Source of the DNA: JBMTVT01 sp049451635
GTDB lineage: Bacteria; Bacteroidota; Bacteroidia; Flavobacteriales; Flavobacteriaceae
Assembly (NCBI GenBank): GCA_049451635.1
Contig: JBMTVT010000009.1
Location: forward strand, 1 to 44,737
DNA: 44,737 bases
Direction of reading: 5' to 3'
Below the pieces are notes generated by a model. The model saw nothing but the letters and a program-made list of their open reading frames with translations. It did no database searches and was not told the DNA's origin. Position numbers and translations under genes: made by a program. Below, piece after piece: positions 43,401 to 44,737 of this stretch (positions within the stretch are counted from its first letter, which is position 1; each line of letters starts with the position of its first letter).

Positions 43401-44289
43401 ATTAGACTTTACAACCCTTGGCGAAATTATTTTTAGAGGGCAGGCCTCTGTTAAAAACGGACAATTTGAATTTGATTTTGTGGTGCCAAAAGATATTGGT
43501 ATTCCTGTCGGCTTTGGTAAGATTAGTTTTTATTCAAAAAATGTAGAATTAAGTGAGGACCAAGCAGGAGCTATAAACACAGTTAGAATAGGCGGAATAA
43601 ACGAAAATGCTGCTGAAGATTATACAGGACCACTTATAGCACTTTATATGAACGATGAGAGTTTCGTTTCTGGGGGTATAACAAATGAAGAGCCTACTCT
43701 GTTGGCAAAATTGGAAGATTTTAATGGTATTAATACAGCAAGTGGCATTGGGCATGATATTGTGGCTATCCTTGATGGTGATGAAACCACCCCGTTTATT
43801 TTAAATGATTATTACCAAACCGAAGTAGACGATTACACAAAAGGGACAGTTAGTTTTCCGTTCCGGGATTTAGAACCCGGGTTACACACCTTAACACTCA
43901 AAGCATGGGATGTTTATAACAATTCGTCAATTGCCGAAATTCAATTTATTGTGTTTGATAAAGACCAGGATTTGGTCATCAATAATGTCTTGAATTATCC
44001 AAACCCATTTGTAAATTACACAGAATTTTGGTTCAACCACAATAGTTCGGAACCTTTGGACGTTTCAATACAGATATTTACTGTTTCAGGAAAATTGGTT
44101 AGAACATTAAATGGACAAACATCTGGGGGCATTAAAGCAACAAGTTCATTGTCCAGAGATATCATTTGGGATGGTAGGGATGATTTTGGAGATAAAATCG
44201 GAAAAGGGGTTTATATTTATAAACTTACTGTACATTCCAATCTTTTAAACAAAAAAGTAGAAAAAATAGAGAAACTTGTAATCCTATAA
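40405..44289 (+). CDS. porU: Type IX secretion system sortase PorU
   Basis: A 1294-residue cell-surface C25-family (gingipain-like) cysteine protease that removes the C-terminal domain of T9SS cargo and attaches it to the surface. A signal peptide (MKEKILLILLIISTVVYSQ) comes first, then a beta-rich N-terminal part. The catalytic domain has LCLFGDGSFDYKDR, His 787 in NYFGHGGEDG and Cys 821 in VTCEFTRFDNP. The C-terminus (ISPNPF-like NYPNPFVNYTEF, then VSGKLVRTL and GKGVYIYKLTV) is an FlgD/T9SS-like Ig fold. GTG at 40402 precedes the ATG; the ATG is chosen. gldJ diverges and porV follows, a standard flavobacterial layout. Confidence 0.95.
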   Translation: MKEKILLILLIISTVVYSQQKKYSIAWNDYQTLSGNGFSFVIPSFSKEHFSYDFDEGLLFIDQWEVSVPINESSVAITNVVYKPISKFELKDLDVNTIPNKLEFSLKNSISRNKSYSFFQLSPIIKDENSAYKKIISFQINYNNGSSFNKTSTVNKTLVNSKVISNSVLRSGEWYRFYVDTTGVFKLTKSFLQRLGINVNSVDPRTIKLYGHGGKMIPYSNAMAYPFDVPENAIKFVGEEDGVFNNEDYILFYAQGPNGYDAERRTHINCYTDKTYYYINVSSENGKRIQPFAQPTGTVDVVIDTFEDYQYHEIDEYNLLSLGRRWFGDRFDVDNNKSFKFNFPNLVTTEPINLSVVVAAASSSNSAMEVSVNGSSVSNLTISGVSRPTFASDASFIGNVPVNTSTVSVDLNFDNQGNPSTLGYLDYISIKALRDLNCSDKQFQFNNSLVISASGIGQYNLSNTSQVSEIWDVTDIYNVSNFVNSDKSSSISFTSTLGSLKTYVAVTRQDYFEAKIDSKTTVNNQNIKGTIFNNSQGQFQDIDYIIISPNNLLIQAERLAQINRNQYNLNVKVVGLDEIYNEFSSGNQDIGAIRNLIKYVYDNASTPENRLKYLCLFGDGSFDYKDRIPNNTNIVPSWHAYDSFNLTTSFVSDDFYGMMDDNEGALANSDRLDIAVGRVLADTPQRAKEMVDKIESYYIKEAYGSWRNNVVVISDDVDQDWEGSLQETTDNIGNLVSQEKPFMNVVKIHSDAFQQEYSAGGERYPAVTTEMVNAIDNGALIVNYFGHGGEDGLAQERIFLKPDINGLRNFYKLNCFVTVTCEFTRFDNPFRETAGEFTYWNKQAGAIGLITTTRQIIVPLAISFNNTLGQYLFSYSENDTYGDDEYPSMAEALRLAKSDPNIAGFSQKRLIFFIGDPAMKLAFAKPNIRLTQINDVPIAQATDTLKALSYVKLSGEVTDVSGNVLSNYNGTLSTTIYDKLINRQTLANDGTRLNGQLVKLDFTTLGEIIFRGQASVKNGQFEFDFVVPKDIGIPVGFGKISFYSKNVELSEDQAGAINTVRIGGINENAAEDYTGPLIALYMNDESFVSGGITNEEPTLLAKLEDFNGINTASGIGHDIVAILDGDETTPFILNDYYQTEVDDYTKGTVSFPFRDLEPGLHTLTLKAWDVYNNSSIAEIQFIVFDKDQDLVINNVLNYPNPFVNYTEFWFNHNSSEPLDVSIQIFTVSGKLVRTLNGQTSGGIKATSSLSRDIIWDGRDDFGDKIGKGVYIYKLTVHSNLLNKKVEKIEKLVIL

Positions 44290-44305
44290 TAAAAATTTAT
44301 ATTTG
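44276..44305 (+). promoter_or_regulatory. porV promoter inside the end of porU
   Basis: TTG at 44276-44278 and TATATTTG at 44298-44305 are exactly 19 bp apart, a full match to the Bacteroidota consensus TTG-N19-TAnnTTTG. The -33 box lies in the last porU codons. Transcription would start near 44312, 12 bases before the porV ATG. Confidence 0.75.
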
Positions 44306-44323
44306 TTAAACTAAAACTAATCC

Positions 44324-44737
44324 ATGAAGAATCGATTATTGCTATTAATGGTTTTTGCATTTGCTATAAAAGTTGGTGCCCAAGAAACCATAATTTTCCC
44401 CAATCAAGATAAAAGAGTTATAACAACTGGTGTTCCATTCTTGCTAATTGCCCCAGATGCACGTGCCGCAGCATTAGGAGATATGGGCGTAGCTACAGGA
44501 GTAGATGCGTTTTCGCAACAATGGAATTCATCAAAATATGTGTTTTCAGAAACAAAAGCGGGGTTTGGGGTTAGTTATACGCCTTACTTAAGCAAGCTTG
44601 TAAATGATATTTTCTTAGGAAATGTTACTTATTTCAATCGTTTAGATGAACGTAGCGCTTTTGCATTGAGTTTAAAATACTTTTCTTTAGGAGATATTGA
44701 ATTTGTAGCTGATGAATTTTCAGAAGCTTTAATTCAA
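44324..44737 (+). CDS. porV: Type IX secretion outer membrane protein PorV (partial)
   Basis: The first 138 codons of PorV (LptO), cut by the window end. A signal peptide (MKNRLLLLMVFAFAIKVGAQ) is followed by the family's N-terminal region: TTGVPFLLIAPDARAAALGD, ATGVDAFSQQWNSSKY and amphipathic strands of a 14-stranded beta barrel. PorV brings cargo from the secretion pore to PorU for processing, so porU-porV linkage makes sense. It has its own consensus promoter in the porU 3' end. Confidence 0.94.
   Translation, partial: MKNRLLLLMVFAFAIKVGAQETIIFPNQDKRVITTGVPFLLIAPDARAAALGDMGVATGVDAFSQQWNSSKYVFSETKAGFGVSYTPYLSKLVNDIFLGNVTYFNRLDERSAFALSLKYFSLGDIEFVADEFSEALIQ

Noticed and set aside
1..44737. 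Defence island, prophage or integrated element
   Set aside because: No integrase, phage structural, restriction or toxin-antitoxin genes were found; the lone GIY-YIG gene is truncated.

Overview
The window is AT-rich and reads as chromosome of a marine-type member of the Flavobacteriaceae (Bacteroidota). The evidence is a gldJ gliding lipoprotein gene next to porU and porV of the type IX secretion system, promoters of the Bacteroidota form TTG-N19-TAnnTTTG, weak or absent Shine-Dalgarno sequences, a mevalonate rather than MEP isoprenoid module, and many proteins with a typical flavobacterial look. No prophage, insertion sequence, integrase or CRISPR array was seen.

Left half (1-21.5 kb). msrB-msrA repair oxidised methionine. 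A BaiN-type flavoprotein and a broken DUF1697 gene follow, then a mevalonate/prenyl module (mvaD, GHMP kinase, UbiA-type prenyltransferase) and an RsuA/RluB-like protein that lacks its catalytic aspartate. Next is an arginine decarboxylase / deoxyhypusine-synthase-like / GNAT-nitrilase fusion operon, probably polyamine related. Two small conserved genes follow, the first preceded by a C9 tract. A surface-glycan set on the minus strand (GT87-like mannosyltransferase, processive GT2, DPM1-like GT2) is interrupted by a startless GIY-YIG gene. A polyferredoxin/FAD oxidoreductase pair comes next. This half holds six decayed genes: an NHL/SdiA-like lipoprotein remnant, DUF1697, a VOC protein, a small exported protein, the GIY-YIG gene and a GH113 glycosidase.

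Middle (21.6-28.4 kb). After a metallophosphoesterase comes an eight-gene minus-strand arsenosugar cluster: AhpD-like protein, ArsS radical SAM enzyme, secreted rhodanese, glycosyltransferase (TIGR04282 type), purine nucleoside phosphorylase, ArsM methyltransferase, DUF547 lipoprotein and glycosyltransferase (TIGR04283 type). Three junctions overlap by exactly 8 bp with the pattern ATGAnTAA. This is the most interesting system here: the family names are known, but the roles of the rhodanese, DUF547 and AhpD-like members are not established.

Right half (28.4-44.7 kb). This is intact housekeeping and envelope content: acyl-CoA dehydrogenase, anmK, glutamate-family dehydrogenase, nhaD antiporter, exbB-exbD-tonB, folC, two tRNA-Val genes (TAC and GAC), murF, gldJ, porU and the start of porV, which runs off the window end.

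Dispersed palindromic repeats of at least three kinds occur at 5277, 13594-13740 (in frame inside the GT87-like gene) and 24866-24933 (inside the arsenosugar cluster).
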